Assembly: GCA_963714125.1 (NCBI GenBank)
Contig: OY970234.1
Span: 3,720,001 to 3,784,000, forward strand
From: CAWCAW01 sp963714125
GTDB taxonomy: Bacteria; Actinomycetota; Acidimicrobiia; Acidimicrobiales; UBA8190
DNA length: 64,000 nt
Reading direction: 5' to 3'
In this document: piece by piece, positions 52,149 to 61,674 of the stretch
Position numbering within the stretch: the first letter of the stretch is position 1
Layout of the letters: each line of letters begins with the position of its first letter
Notes under the pieces: model-generated
Told to the model about the DNA's origin: nothing
The model's input: only the letters and a program-made list of their open reading frames with translations
The model's database searches: none
Translations under genes and position numbers: made by a program

Positions 52149-53363
52149 ATGACAACTCCGAACGGCGTTTCGGAACCGGCTCATCACAGTGGGCGCCATT
52201 TTGCCGCCCCCGAGCCAGGTGGGGTGGCGCCAGAGACCCGCGTCTTTCGGCCCGACGTCCAAGGGCTTCGAGCGGTCGCTGTAACGCTCGTGGTTCTCCT
52301 TCACGCCCACATCAGCCATGTGAACGGGGGGTTCATCGGGGTCGACGTCTTTTTCGTGATTTCAGGATTCGTAATCACTGGCCTCTTGCTGCGCGAACGG
52401 GACTCGGGGGGCGGGACGCACATCATGGAGTTCTATGGACGCCGCTCTCGTCGCATCATTCCAATGGCGACACTTGTCATCGTTGCCACTGTCCTTGCCG
52501 AACGCATTTTCGTCGGAACTGCTGCTGCGGAAATCCTTGCCGACAATGCCAGATGGGCCGCCGTGTTCCTGGCCAACGTCGCCCATACCAAGGTTAATAT
52601 CTTCGCTCCGAAGCCTGCGCCACTGGTCTCTTTTTGGTCATTGGCGGTCGAGGAGCAATTTTACCTGGTGTATCCCACCCTGGTTGTGGTCGTCGCGATA
52701 GTCGGCAAGAACTGGTCACTACGACGCAAGCTCGGTGTCGTCCTCGCCGTGGTGGGGGTTGTCTCGTTCACTTGGTCGGTTCTTTCGTCTCGTGGCCCTG
52801 GGGCTTTGACGGCCTATGCCTCGACTTTCACACATGCCTGGGAGTTGGCATTGGGGGGGCTCTTAGCGGTAGGAGCGGGTTGGCAGAATCGGATTCCGCG
52901 GGGACTGGGCGCCGCCATGACATGGCTGGGATTAACTGCCATTGTCGTGACAGGCCTGACGGGTCTCACCTTTGATCGAAGCTCCGGTTACCCCGGATAC
53001 TTCGCAGCTGTTCCCGCACTTGGGACCGTATTGCTCATCGCTGGAGGCACCGGTGTTCCTCGATTCGGAACCGACGTTCTGCTCAGACTTCCACCGTTTC
53101 AATGGCTTGGCCTCTGGTCGTATTCCCTTTACCTTTGGCATTATCCAATCCTGATCATCGCCGCCCAGCATTGGGGTCCAGGCTCGGCGGGTAGGAGTCT
53201 CATCCTCGTTGCCGCGTCGGTGCTCCTGTCGGCCGCCACCTACTTCGGCGTCGAAAACCCGATCCGGCACTCGCGTCTGCTGAACCGCTCCCCTGCCTTG
53301 AGCATCGCCATGGGAGTTGGGTTGATTGCCGTGTGTCTCGTAACCGTCACCTTGGCTTCATAG
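52149..53363 (+). CDS. acyltransferase-3 (OafA-like) membrane protein
   Basis: 404 residues, about ten TM segments. RPDVQGLRAVAVTLVVLLH contains the family Arg and the catalytic-region His, GFIGVDVFFVISGFVIT and YGRRSRRIIPMATLV follow, and FWSLAVEEQFYLVYP is diagnostic. It ends after the TM domain and lacks the C-terminal SGNH domain found in longer OafA proteins. Codons show noticeably more A/T at third positions than the genes outside 52.1-54.9 kb. Probably O-acetylates a surface polysaccharide. Confidence 0.9.
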   Translation: MTTPNGVSEPAHHSGRHFAAPEPGGVAPETRVFRPDVQGLRAVAVTLVVLLHAHISHVNGGFIGVDVFFVISGFVITGLLLRERDSGGGTHIMEFYGRRSRRIIPMATLVIVATVLAERIFVGTAAAEILADNARWAAVFLANVAHTKVNIFAPKPAPLVSFWSLAVEEQFYLVYPTLVVVVAIVGKNWSLRRKLGVVLAVVGVVSFTWSVLSSRGPGALTAYASTFTHAWELALGGLLAVGAGWQNRIPRGLGAAMTWLGLTAIVVTGLTGLTFDRSSGYPGYFAAVPALGTVLLIAGGTGVPRFGTDVLLRLPPFQWLGLWSYSLYLWHYPILIIAAQHWGPGSAGRSLILVAASVLLSAATYFGVENPIRHSRLLNRSPALSIAMGVGLIAVCLVTVTLAS

Positions 53364-53414
53364 TGGGCATCGGAGTTCCCTGATCGCCACTCGCCCTGTG
53401 CGAGGATTTCCCGC

Positions 53415-54863
53415 GTGACAACGGGTATTCGCCCATCAGCGATCGGGCCAAGTCGAATCCGGCGACAGCTGGCCCAAGCGTTAACGGCCCTTAACGCCGT
53501 TCCTCTTTCACGGGTGTTTACCGTCTTGGCCATTCCGATTGGGGCGTTTCTCGTGTTTGCCCAGCCCCCTGGGCAAGGACTCGACGAAACGGTGCATTTC
53601 TATCGAGTGTGGACGATGTCGAGTGGCGCCATCGTGGCTCACAGTCATCATGGAGTTGTTGGTGGGTACGTGTCGCCATGTGTGATTGATTACATTTCTC
53701 GCTTCTCCGCTGAGGCCGCCCAGCGGTCACCTTTCTCGGTCAGTCAGTATTGGCATAACCCAGTCAGGTGCTCTCCGTCGACTGTCTTCACGGCGTTCCC
53801 AGGATCTGCGGTGTACAGCCCTATTGCGTATCTGCCGTCGTTGCTCGCCGTGACGATCTTGCGCGTGCTCGACGCACCGCTTCCCGTGGTCTTCTTCGGG
53901 GGAAGATTGGCATCGCTGTTGGTGTTCGTCGGCCTCTTCTCATTGGCAATACGCGTGATTCCAGTCGGCAAACAGGTTCTGTTCGTCCTCGGCTTGCTGC
54001 CCACTACCCTCCTTTTGGCATCGAGCTACTCCGAAGACCCGATGACGATCGCTCTGGCTGCCCTCAGTGTCGCCTTTACGTTGCGCTGTTGCCGGTCCAC
54101 CAAGGAAGATCGAACTGCAGTTGCTCTTCTCTTTTTCTCCCTCATCGCCTTGGCCATTGCCAAGCCCACGTATTTCGTATTGGCGTTCCTCTTTTTGATG
54201 GTGCCGGCTGCCACCATTGGGCGGCGAATCCACCCGATGGTGATCAAGTTGGGAGGAACGGCAGTCGCGCTCTTTGGTGCGGCCATTTGGTATCTCCTGG
54301 TTCGCAACGACCAATCGAAGCCCACACCGATTTACGGCCTCGATCCTCACACTCAGACGCAATTCGTCCTTCATCACCCCTTTGGATATCTCGAAGTTTT
54401 GGCACGCACATTTTTCGAGAGCGGCGGTGAGCAACGATGGCTTCCGGGTTTCTTCTTCTCCATCGGTTACTACCGCCCCATCAATGACAACATCTATGCC
54501 CCGGTTGGTATCGTCATCGTCGGGGCCCTGACGTTGTTCTACGCATACCAACTGCAGATCGGCACCAGGCGCATAGTTGGCTTCGGCTCTCGCCTCATCG
54601 TTTGGCTGCCGATCGCTCTGATGCTTGTGGGAACCCTGCTCGTCGAGACCACGCTTTTCGTCTATGGAACGCCTGTTGGGTCGCCCGAAGTGAGCACCCA
54701 GGGGCGTTATCTCTACCCCTTAGTGCTGCTCCCACTCGTCACCATTGGGCTGTTGCGAGATGTCCGGGTCCGACGACATTCGACCCCTTGGTTACTCCTT
54801 GGCACAGTCCTCTTGCTCGTCTGGTTGGTGCTGAAGATCTTCGTGCACGATTACTCCCTGTAG
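53415..54863 (+). CDS. DUF2142-family membrane protein
   Basis: 482 residues with about ten TM segments. Luminal motifs QPPGQGLDETVHFYRVWTM and YSPIAYLPSLLAV correspond to the DE-x-x-H and YxPxxYxP patterns of DUF2142 proteins, which resemble GT-C glycosyltransferases. GTG 53415 is probable. Like the preceding gene it uses more A/T-ending codons. It lies 51 bases after the acyltransferase on the same strand. The N-terminal 35 residues are basic and cytoplasmic. Donor sugar unknown. Confidence 0.78.
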   Translation: MTTGIRPSAIGPSRIRRQLAQALTALNAVPLSRVFTVLAIPIGAFLVFAQPPGQGLDETVHFYRVWTMSSGAIVAHSHHGVVGGYVSPCVIDYISRFSAEAAQRSPFSVSQYWHNPVRCSPSTVFTAFPGSAVYSPIAYLPSLLAVTILRVLDAPLPVVFFGGRLASLLVFVGLFSLAIRVIPVGKQVLFVLGLLPTTLLLASSYSEDPMTIALAALSVAFTLRCCRSTKEDRTAVALLFFSLIALAIAKPTYFVLAFLFLMVPAATIGRRIHPMVIKLGGTAVALFGAAIWYLLVRNDQSKPTPIYGLDPHTQTQFVLHHPFGYLEVLARTFFESGGEQRWLPGFFFSIGYYRPINDNIYAPVGIVIVGALTLFYAYQLQIGTRRIVGFGSRLIVWLPIALMLVGTLLVETTLFVYGTPVGSPEVSTQGRYLYPLVLLPLVTIGLLRDVRVRRHSTPWLLLGTVLLLVWLVLKIFVHDYSL

Positions 54864-54911
54864 GGGGCGTCCCACCTATCATCGGGAGCGCCAGCACGAA
54901 GGGGGCGGGCC

Positions 54912-57071
54912 TTGACTGTTGGTCGGTACTTGTTGGGGGTGCTCCTCGGGGGCGTGGCGCTCGTGCCGGTGCATGTGGGCGCCTACCTCTGGCGCGCTCG
55001 CCTTGTCGGACAGTGGAGAGGCGCTCGCGCCCGGCTCCTCGAAATCGTCGTCGATCTTGCCGTCACCGTCTGTGTTTCTGAACTCCTTGGATCGATCCGT
55101 CTCTACCGGATCGGACCCATGGTGGCGGTACTGGCCGTCGTCGGTGTGGGCGGTTGCGTGGCGGCGCGACGGTGGGCTCCGGCCAACACTCCCGACGATG
55201 AACCAGGGGTCTCGGAATTGGCGCCGGTCCCATCGCATCCCGGAGCGCTGCTGGTGGCCTTGGTCTCGGTAGCACTGGTGGTGGCCGACTGGAGCACCAG
55301 AACGGTGGCTGCCTACCACCACGGCATGCTGAGTGCCGACACCATCTGGTACCACATGCCGTTCGCGGCGCGGTTCGTGCAAGACGGCTCGGTCACCGCT
55401 CTGCACTATGTGGACAACCAACCGGTGACCGTGTTCTTTCCGGCCAATTCGGAGTTGCTGCACTCCCTCGGAATCCTGTTCATGGGCAACGACCTCCTGT
55501 CCCCCGTGCTCAACACCCTGTGGCTCGGACTCGCGCTTTTGGCGGCGTGGTGCATCGGGCGTCCCTTCGGTGTGGCTCCGGTCACCCTTACCGGCGCCGC
55601 CGTCCTGTTCGCCACCCCGGGTCTGGTGACCACCCAGCCCGGCGGGGCTTACGACGACATCGTGGGCCTGGCCCTGGTGCTGGCCACCGTGGCGCTCCTC
55701 GTAAACCGACGGGGATTGAACGAGCGCGCCGGACGAGCGGTGTGGGGTGCCGCCGCCCTGTCCGCCGGCCTCGCCCTGGGCACCAAGTTCACCTTCATCG
55801 CTCCGGTGGTGGCATTGACCGTCGGCGTCTGGTTCCTCGCCACTCAGGGCAAGCGAGTGCGCCTCGGCGTGCTGTGGCTGGTTCTGGTGCTGCTGACCGG
55901 GATCTTTTGGTATGGACGCAACCTGGCCGCGGTGGGCAATCCCCTGCCATCGCTACACCTCAAGTTCGGTCCCGTCGCATTGCCAAGTCCACCGGTGGGT
56001 TCGCCGACCCTGACGGTGGCGCACTTTCTCTTCAATGGCCCCGACTGGCGCAAGTACTTCCTCCCCGGCCTTCGGCTCTCGTTTGGACCGGCATGGTGGG
56101 CACTATTGGGGCTTGCCGTCATTGGCAGCGTGCTGGCTGCCGTGACGGGAGATCGCCAGCTGCGTGTCCTCGGTGTGGTGGCTCTGGCGTCGGGTGTCAT
56201 ATTCCTCTTCACTCCGCAATACCTCACCATCTTCGGCGTGCCCGTGTTCTTCGTCGACAACGTCCGTTACGCCGATCCCGCCGTGGTGCTCGGACTTGTC
56301 CTGTTACCCATTAGTCGAACGTTGACTTCCTGGCGCCGGGCCCGATGGCTCCTCGGTGCCTACCTCGTCATTATCGTCGTCACCCAAGCCGACGCCGCCA
56401 TCTGGCCGTCGACGTTGTTCACCGATCGATTCGTGGCCCCGGTGGGCGGATCGGATTCCGTAGCCGGGGCACTTGTCGGGGTGGCCGTCTTCGTCGTCGG
56501 CTTCGCCGTGCTCGCCCGCCGACGCCAAATTCCCGATTGGCATCTGCCCACCATGGCGTCGATCGCTCTGGCCGCTCTGGTGGTCGTGGGCGCCTACCCG
56601 TTGCAGCAGGTCTATCTTCGTGACCGTTATATCGTTGCCGGCGGCTTCGGGCCCGTGACCACCTGGGCCCAACACGAGAGCCATCTCCGCATCGCCGTCA
56701 TCGGGCAGTACGCCGACCTGCAGTACCCGCTCTACGGCAAGACCTTGACGAACTATGTGCAATACCTGGGAGTCCAAGGACCGCACGGGGCCTATTCGCC
56801 GTTTACGGCGTGTGCGTCATGGCGAGAGGCGTTGAACCAAGGCCGCTACTCGTATGCACTGGTTACCACCAGCATCGCGGCGAGCAAAGCAGCCGTCTAC
56901 GCCGGCCCCCCGTCAGAGACCACGTGGACGAGCACCGATGCGGCCGCCCGCGTCGTCTTTCACGGGATCGTGCATGTGGGCGCTCCCATCCCCGGGTACC
57001 TCGGCTACACGTTGTTTCACTTCGCGGGGCCGCTCAACCCGGCGGGGTGCAGCCGCCTCGATCAGACTTAG
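54912..57071 (+). CDS. GT-C-like membrane glycosyltransferase
   Basis: 719 residues with about 14 TM segments. TTG 54912, behind AAGGGGGCGGG, is the apparent start. The first large loop has the ADTIWYHMPFAARFVQDG pattern (acidic residue then H, as in GT39/GT-C enzymes) and later AVGNPLPSL, typical of ArnT/PMT-like lipid-linked sugar transferases. A soluble C-terminal part (about 600-719) follows. The third position preference returns to strong G/C here, unlike the two upstream genes. It converges with the GT2-methyltransferase gene with a 4-base overlap of stops. Transfers a sugar from a polyprenyl carrier (inference). Confidence 0.8.
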   Translation: MTVGRYLLGVLLGGVALVPVHVGAYLWRARLVGQWRGARARLLEIVVDLAVTVCVSELLGSIRLYRIGPMVAVLAVVGVGGCVAARRWAPANTPDDEPGVSELAPVPSHPGALLVALVSVALVVADWSTRTVAAYHHGMLSADTIWYHMPFAARFVQDGSVTALHYVDNQPVTVFFPANSELLHSLGILFMGNDLLSPVLNTLWLGLALLAAWCIGRPFGVAPVTLTGAAVLFATPGLVTTQPGGAYDDIVGLALVLATVALLVNRRGLNERAGRAVWGAAALSAGLALGTKFTFIAPVVALTVGVWFLATQGKRVRLGVLWLVLVLLTGIFWYGRNLAAVGNPLPSLHLKFGPVALPSPPVGSPTLTVAHFLFNGPDWRKYFLPGLRLSFGPAWWALLGLAVIGSVLAAVTGDRQLRVLGVVALASGVIFLFTPQYLTIFGVPVFFVDNVRYADPAVVLGLVLLPISRTLTSWRRARWLLGAYLVIIVVTQADAAIWPSTLFTDRFVAPVGGSDSVAGALVGVAVFVVGFAVLARRRQIPDWHLPTMASIALAALVVVGAYPLQQVYLRDRYIVAGGFGPVTTWAQHESHLRIAVIGQYADLQYPLYGKTLTNYVQYLGVQGPHGAYSPFTACASWREALNQGRYSYALVTTSIAASKAAVYAGPPSETTWTSTDAAARVVFHGIVHVGAPIPGYLGYTLFHFAGPLNPAGCSRLDQT

Positions 57072-58546
57072 GATCCGACGCGAGCCGACACGGCGTACTG
57101 CCCGCCTACGGGCATGTTCCGCAACGCCCGATCGATGTGGCGCCCCACATTCCCGCCCAGTGGCGTGAAGAGGTAGTTGTGGACCAGGGCATGGCGCCCA
57201 CCGGCCCCTTTCAACAGGCCGACCGTCTCGCGGCTCGTGAGCAAAATGGCATCCTTGTCGAGCTCGCAACTATTGACGGCCAGCCGGGTGAGCGGATTGA
57301 ACGGGTTGTGCTCGAACACGGCGATGAGCCCGTCGGCACGGGCCACCCGGTGCATCTCGCTGACGAACTTGTAGCGCTTGGAGCGCGGCACGTGGTGCAG
57401 CACGCAGATGGCGATGACGACGTCAAAGGCACCGTCGTCGAAGGGGAGCTTTTCCCCGTCGTACCACGAGTACTGAGCGGCGGGGACGTTCTGACGGGCC
57501 CGGACGATCATCTCCTCCGACACATCCACCCCGGTGAGGCTCCCTACCTTGGCCGACAGGAACCTGTCGGTGGTCCCGGTCCCACAACCGACGTCGAGAA
57601 CTGAAAGTGCGTCGAGTCGGCCGAGGTCGCCACGGGTGAGTTCCTCGAGCACCTCGACCTTCCGGCTGGCGTAGAAGGCTGAATCGCGGCCCGTGAACGA
57701 AACTGAACGGTCGACGGCTTCCTCGTAACGCACGGCAATGGGGTCGAAGTCAACAGCCCGATCTTCTTCGAGTGCCGTCGATGGTGCCCCACCAGCCGGC
57801 TCGTACGTCGAAGACAGCCCCCTCGGCGTGCTCGGCTTGCGGCCCGCCCGCCACAGGCGCCAGATACCGCGAAGATCGTCAATGGCCGTGTGGATGATCC
57901 GAACCCGAGAGTCGTCGTCCTCGATCCATTGCACCGGCACTTCGTTGATGCGCAAGCCCTGGCGCCACGCCAGGACCAGAAGCTCGGTATCGAAAAACCA
58001 GCCGTCATCTTCGATGTGAGGAAGCAGCGACCGGGCCACCGAGGCATCGACGGCTTTGAACCCACACTGGGCATCTCGAATCGAGTAGCGAAAGGTCCGG
58101 CGGGTGATGACGTTGTAGATGCGCGACACGATCTCGCGTTGCAGGCTCCGTCGGATCTTGGCTCCCGACGCCAAACGAGAGCCGATCGACACGTCGGCCT
58201 CTCCCTTGATGATGGGGTCGAACAGAGGGCGCAGCGCGTCGAGGCCGGTGGAGAGGTCGACATCCATATACGCCACGACATCGGCCGTGCTCGTGGACCA
58301 GGCCGCCTTCAAGGCACCGCCGCGTCCGGGTCGGTCGAGGCGCAGCACACGGGTACGAGGGTTTTTGGCCGCGAACTGGCTCGCCAAAGACCACGTCCAG
58401 TCCTTGCTCCCATTGTCGACGACGGTGATGAACCAGTCGTAAGGGCACTGCGCTTCGAGGTGTCGGCTGAGCGTGGTCAGGCTCTGCTCGACGCACTTTT
58501 CCTCGTTGAGTACCGGAATCGTGATGTCGATGCTCGGCACGGCCAC
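57068..58546 (-). CDS. GT2 glycosyltransferase fused to a SAM methyltransferase
   Basis: 492 residues. GTG 58546 is supported by GGAGGAG with 8-base spacing. Residues of about 1-230 are a DPM1/GtrB-like GT2 domain: IDITIPVLNEEKCVEQSL, GRGGALKAAWSTSTADVVAY, MDVDLSTGLDAL (the DxD), and SIRDAQCGFKAVDASVARSL. The linker (about 240-300) includes Arg/Ser-rich PSTPRGLSSTYEPAG. Residues of about 300-492 are a class I methyltransferase with VLDVGCGTGTTDRFL, a LTGVDVSEEMI acidic strand and FDVVIAICVLHHVPRSKRY. There is no TM segment, in contrast to GtrB-type enzymes. The single chain could make and methylate a polyprenyl-linked sugar. Confidence 0.9.
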   Translation of the reverse strand: MAVPSIDITIPVLNEEKCVEQSLTTLSRHLEAQCPYDWFITVVDNGSKDWTWSLASQFAAKNPRTRVLRLDRPGRGGALKAAWSTSTADVVAYMDVDLSTGLDALRPLFDPIIKGEADVSIGSRLASGAKIRRSLQREIVSRIYNVITRRTFRYSIRDAQCGFKAVDASVARSLLPHIEDDGWFFDTELLVLAWRQGLRINEVPVQWIEDDDSRVRIIHTAIDDLRGIWRLWRAGRKPSTPRGLSSTYEPAGGAPSTALEEDRAVDFDPIAVRYEEAVDRSVSFTGRDSAFYASRKVEVLEELTRGDLGRLDALSVLDVGCGTGTTDRFLSAKVGSLTGVDVSEEMIVRARQNVPAAQYSWYDGEKLPFDDGAFDVVIAICVLHHVPRSKRYKFVSEMHRVARADGLIAVFEHNPFNPLTRLAVNSCELDKDAILLTSRETVGLLKGAGGRHALVHNYLFTPLGGNVGRHIDRALRNMPVGGQYAVSARVGS

Positions 58547-58635
58547 CAGATCGACTCCTCCGAATCGCGCCCCAGGCGATGACCTGCGGCCCCCATGCCG
58601 GCAGGTGATGCGATCAACAAATTCTACACGAAGGC

Positions 58636-58658
58636 AAATCCCTAAAAATGAGGGATTT
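58636..58658. terminator. short hairpin between GT-C and GT2-methyltransferase genes
   Basis: AAATCCCT (58636-58643) and AGGGATTT (58651-58658) form a perfect 8-bp stem around a 7-base AT-rich loop. It lies 16 bases beyond the stop of the minus-strand gene at 58674. No convincing T run follows on that strand, so it may be a weak terminator or mRNA structure. Confidence 0.4.
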
Positions 58659-58673
58659 CCCCCCCAATGTCCT

Positions 58674-60242
58674 TTACCCGGTGGTGCAACCGGCGACCGG
58701 CAAGGCCCCCTCGGAGCGGTAGGTCTCGATGGCGGCGTTCGAGCTGAAAAGACTGAGGTGATCCTTTTCGGCCGCGGCCAACTCCGGTCGCAGCACGGCG
58801 GCGGCGGAAGAGCCGCCCAGGCCGAAGAAGATGACGTGATCGACCTCACACTGCTGGTCGGCAACGGGGATCCGGTCGAAGTTGGCCAAGAACTGTCCTT
58901 CGGATTGGGTCGTCCCCTTCTGCGCGCTGCCGTTGCTCATCCCGAAATCGGTTGATTCGACGCACTGGACCACGACGAATACGGCCAACAGGGCCAGGCC
59001 CACGACCCTGATCCGAAAGGAGAGGCGGGTGTCCGCCGCTTGGGTACGGACGGGGAGGTGGTTCCACGCATAGGCCACGATGCCCACCAGCAGCAGGATG
59101 TTGCCCATGCTGTAACGAGTCTGGACAATGGCACCCACCGCCCCCGTGCCGGCCCGGCCGATGGTGATGAGCAGATCGGCCAATAGGGCGTAGGCCACCA
59201 GGGCCAGCGGCACCGGGAGATCCAATCGGTGACGCCGCTCTCGAATGGATTGGACGACCACGAACACCGCCACCGCGGTGATGACGAGCCCGAGAATCTC
59301 ATGGGCACCGCTATGGACGATGTTGCTGTTGAAGTAGAAGTTCAGGCCGGCGGTGGGGATGACATTGCCCACCAGCGCCGTGAAGAACTTGGCGCTGATG
59401 ACCGGGTGTTCGAGGGCGAACGCCGGCGAACACCCCCGGGCGGTCGAAAAGCACCCGTTGTTGTGCGGATTGAATCCGATGAAATACACCGCCGTGGTAA
59501 CCACCGCCACGCCCACCCACACTGCCGACTCGGTGCGCGCCTGGCGTTCACGAGGGGACTTCCACAACAGACAGATGAGGCCCACCGGCCACAACAAGAG
59601 CCCCTGGGTAAACGAGTACGAAGCGACCACACCGGCCACAAGAGCCAGCACAAAGGCGATGCGGCGCGACCCGGGGTGAAAGAGAAGGAGGTAGATCATC
59701 GCCATAAGGCAGAACACCACCATGAACCAGGCCAGCTGAAAATCCCACACGGCGTTGCCGTAGTCGGCCAGGCTGAACCACACCACGGCGATACTGAGGA
59801 CCGGTAGGGCCGTGAGACGGCGGCCCAGATAGCCCCGCAAGACGCGCAGCATCAAGGCGAAACCGGCGATAAAGATGACGCCGCTGAGCAACGCCAAATG
59901 CGTCTCGTTGAGATGGTCGATCCGACCGGACACCAAGAACACCAAATTGGGAAACAACATGCGCGCCTCGGTGTGCTGGCGCCACAGCTGGTCGAAGCTG
60001 AGATGCCCGTGCAACGACGCATTGACCAACGGGACCAGCGTCCAGTCGTCTCCCACGGGGACCACGGCCACGTAATGGGCGATGTAAAGGAGGTACAGCA
60101 CCGGCACCACCACCGCCGCGGCGATGGTGAGGGCGGTACCCAGACTCCCCTTCAATGCTGATTCGTGGGTTCCCGACGTCGCGTCTTGGGGAGTGGCGCC
60201 TAACGGCTCCGTTGGCCCTGACGGCTCAGTTGACAACGTCAC
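58674..60242 (-). CDS. multi-TM membrane protein, GT-C-like
   Basis: 522 residues with about eleven TM segments after a Thr/Ser-rich cytosolic leader. The first loop has PVGDDWTLVPLVNASLHGHL and QLWRQHTEARMLFPNLVFL, an acidic pair then H-x-E-x-R pattern seen in GT-C-type and uncharacterised glycan-related membrane proteins. A Cys pair (NNGCFSTARGCSPAF) lies in a later loop. The C-terminal ~80 residues are soluble and contain QQCEVDHVIFFGLGG. GTG 60242. It is upstream of the GT2-methyltransferase gene on the same strand (127 bases). Probably a polyprenyl-sugar transferase or flippase partner; not proven. Confidence 0.65.
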   Translation of the reverse strand: MTLSTEPSGPTEPLGATPQDATSGTHESALKGSLGTALTIAAAVVVPVLYLLYIAHYVAVVPVGDDWTLVPLVNASLHGHLSFDQLWRQHTEARMLFPNLVFLVSGRIDHLNETHLALLSGVIFIAGFALMLRVLRGYLGRRLTALPVLSIAVVWFSLADYGNAVWDFQLAWFMVVFCLMAMIYLLLFHPGSRRIAFVLALVAGVVASYSFTQGLLLWPVGLICLLWKSPRERQARTESAVWVGVAVVTTAVYFIGFNPHNNGCFSTARGCSPAFALEHPVISAKFFTALVGNVIPTAGLNFYFNSNIVHSGAHEILGLVITAVAVFVVVQSIRERRHRLDLPVPLALVAYALLADLLITIGRAGTGAVGAIVQTRYSMGNILLLVGIVAYAWNHLPVRTQAADTRLSFRIRVVGLALLAVFVVVQCVESTDFGMSNGSAQKGTTQSEGQFLANFDRIPVADQQCEVDHVIFFGLGGSSAAAVLRPELAAAEKDHLSLFSSNAAIETYRSEGALPVAGCTTG

Positions 60243-60266
60243 CCCCCCGGGCGTCCGACCAGGTCA

Positions 60267-60995
60267 TCACTGCGAAGAGCCATAGTACGCGCTGTCGATG
60301 CCGGCCAGCTCTCGAGCTCGGGTGAACACGGCATCGAGCATGGCTTCGGTGAGCTTGCCGGTGAAGGTGTTCTGCTGGCTGGGGTGATACGAGCACACCA
60401 CCACCCGCCCGTCGGCCAAGGCCACCTCCACCCCGTGGCCGAAACGGGGTCGGGGCCGCACGCCGAGCAGGGACGTGACGACCTGGTAGGCGAACTGCCC
60501 GAGCACCATGATCACCCGCACCTCGTCCAGGGCGTCGAGTTCCCGCACCAGGTACCCGGCGCAGTTGTCCCGTTCGGCGACCGTGGGCTTGTTGGCCGGC
60601 GGTGCACAACGAAGCGCGGCGGTGATGTAGGCACCGCGCAGTTCGAGGCCGTCATCGATCGACACGCTCGTGGGCTGGTTGGACAACCCGGCGCGCCACA
60701 TGGCGGCGAACAGCCAGTCGCCGGACCGGTCGCCGGTGAATACCCGGCCCGTGCGGTTGGCACCGTGGGCGGCGGGGGCCAGACCCACCACGCAGATGCG
60801 CGCCGCGGCGTCTCCGAAACCAGGAACGGGACGCCCCCAGTAGTGCTGGTCAGCGAAGGCCGCTCGCCGAACCGTAGCCACCTCCTGGCGCCACGCCACC
60901 AGACGCGGGCAGGCGTGGCATTGAATGATCTCGTCGGTGAGCTGGTTGAGCACGTCTCGGCGGTGGGCCGGACCGCTACCTTCCGACGGCACCAT
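60267..60995 (-). CDS. family 5-type (UdgB-like) uracil-DNA glycosylase
   Basis: 242 residues from ATG 60995 (GTG 61004 possible). Motif GLAPAAHGANRTGRVFTGD is the family-5 active-site loop (GLAPAxHG), which lacks the usual catalytic acidic residue of family 1. [4Fe-4S] Cys are in QCHACPRLVAWRQE and RCAPPANKPTVAERDNC. HPSQQNTFTG is the second DNA-binding motif. It excises uracil and related bases. It is divergent from, and close to, the phosphomutase gene start. Confidence 0.93.
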   Translation of the reverse strand: MVPSEGSGPAHRRDVLNQLTDEIIQCHACPRLVAWRQEVATVRRAAFADQHYWGRPVPGFGDAAARICVVGLAPAAHGANRTGRVFTGDRSGDWLFAAMWRAGLSNQPTSVSIDDGLELRGAYITAALRCAPPANKPTVAERDNCAGYLVRELDALDEVRVIMVLGQFAYQVVTSLLGVRPRPRFGHGVEVALADGRVVVCSYHPSQQNTFTGKLTEAMLDAVFTRARELAGIDSAYYGSSQ

Positions 60996-61029
60996 GAGGC
61001 TCACGATCGACAGCGTACGATGGGCGTGC

Positions 61030-61674
61030 GTGCCCCCCCGCCGCCCTCCGGCTTCCGCCGTCGCGCTCCTCGTCCGCCACGGACGCACCTCCACTACCGG
61101 CAAGGTGCTGCCCGGACGCGCCCCGGGTCTGCACCTCTCGGACGTGGGGCGGGCCCAAGCCGACGCCGCCGCCCAGCGCATCAGTGCCTTGAAGCGCCCC
61201 CCAGTGGCCGTGTACGCCTCTCCACTGGAACGGGCCGTGGAGACGGCCCGATCGATCGCCACCAGTCTGGGACTGCGGGTACGCGTCGAGCGGGGCCTGC
61301 TCGAGTGCGACTTCGGGTCCTGGACAGGAGCTTCGCTGGCCCGGCTACGCCGCAAGCAGGAGTGGAAAACCGTGCAGTACCTTCCGAGCGCCTTTCGCTT
61401 TCCCGAAGGCGAGTCGTTCTCGGAGATGCAGACTCGCATGGTGAGCACACTCGAACGTTTGTCCGCCCGGCACCCGGGGGAGTCCTTTGTGGCGGTATCT
61501 CACGCCGACACCATCAAGGCGGCGGTGGCGGCGACAGCCGGAGTGCCGTTGGACCTCTTTCAACGACTGGTCATCTCTCCGTGCTCGGTAACGGCACTGG
61601 CGCTGGGCGAAACTGGGCGTCTCGTCATGTGTGTCAACGCCACCGCCGCCCTCTCTGAGCTGGCCCCGTCGTGA
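61030..61674 (+). CDS. histidine-phosphatase-fold probable phosphomutase (MSMEG_4193 family)
   Basis: 214 residues from GTG 61030; an ATG at 60994 would overlap the divergent glycosylase start. LLVRHGRTS gives the phospho-accepting His, and VSHADTIKAAV the second His; LLECDFGSWTG is typical. The family is one of three conserved together in actinobacteria. Its stop overlaps the DUF3090 start (GTGA), and that one overlaps the SCO1664 gene the same way. Confidence 0.92.
   Translation: MPPRRPPASAVALLVRHGRTSTTGKVLPGRAPGLHLSDVGRAQADAAAQRISALKRPPVAVYASPLERAVETARSIATSLGLRVRVERGLLECDFGSWTGASLARLRRKQEWKTVQYLPSAFRFPEGESFSEMQTRMVSTLERLSARHPGESFVAVSHADTIKAAVAATAGVPLDLFQRLVISPCSVTALALGETGRLVMCVNATAALSELAPS

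Noticed and set aside
58547..58864. 106-residue upstream extension of the GT2-methyltransferase protein
   Set aside because: A strong RBS precedes GTG 58546 and the upstream residues lack family similarity; they lie across the intergenic region and the neighbouring gene.
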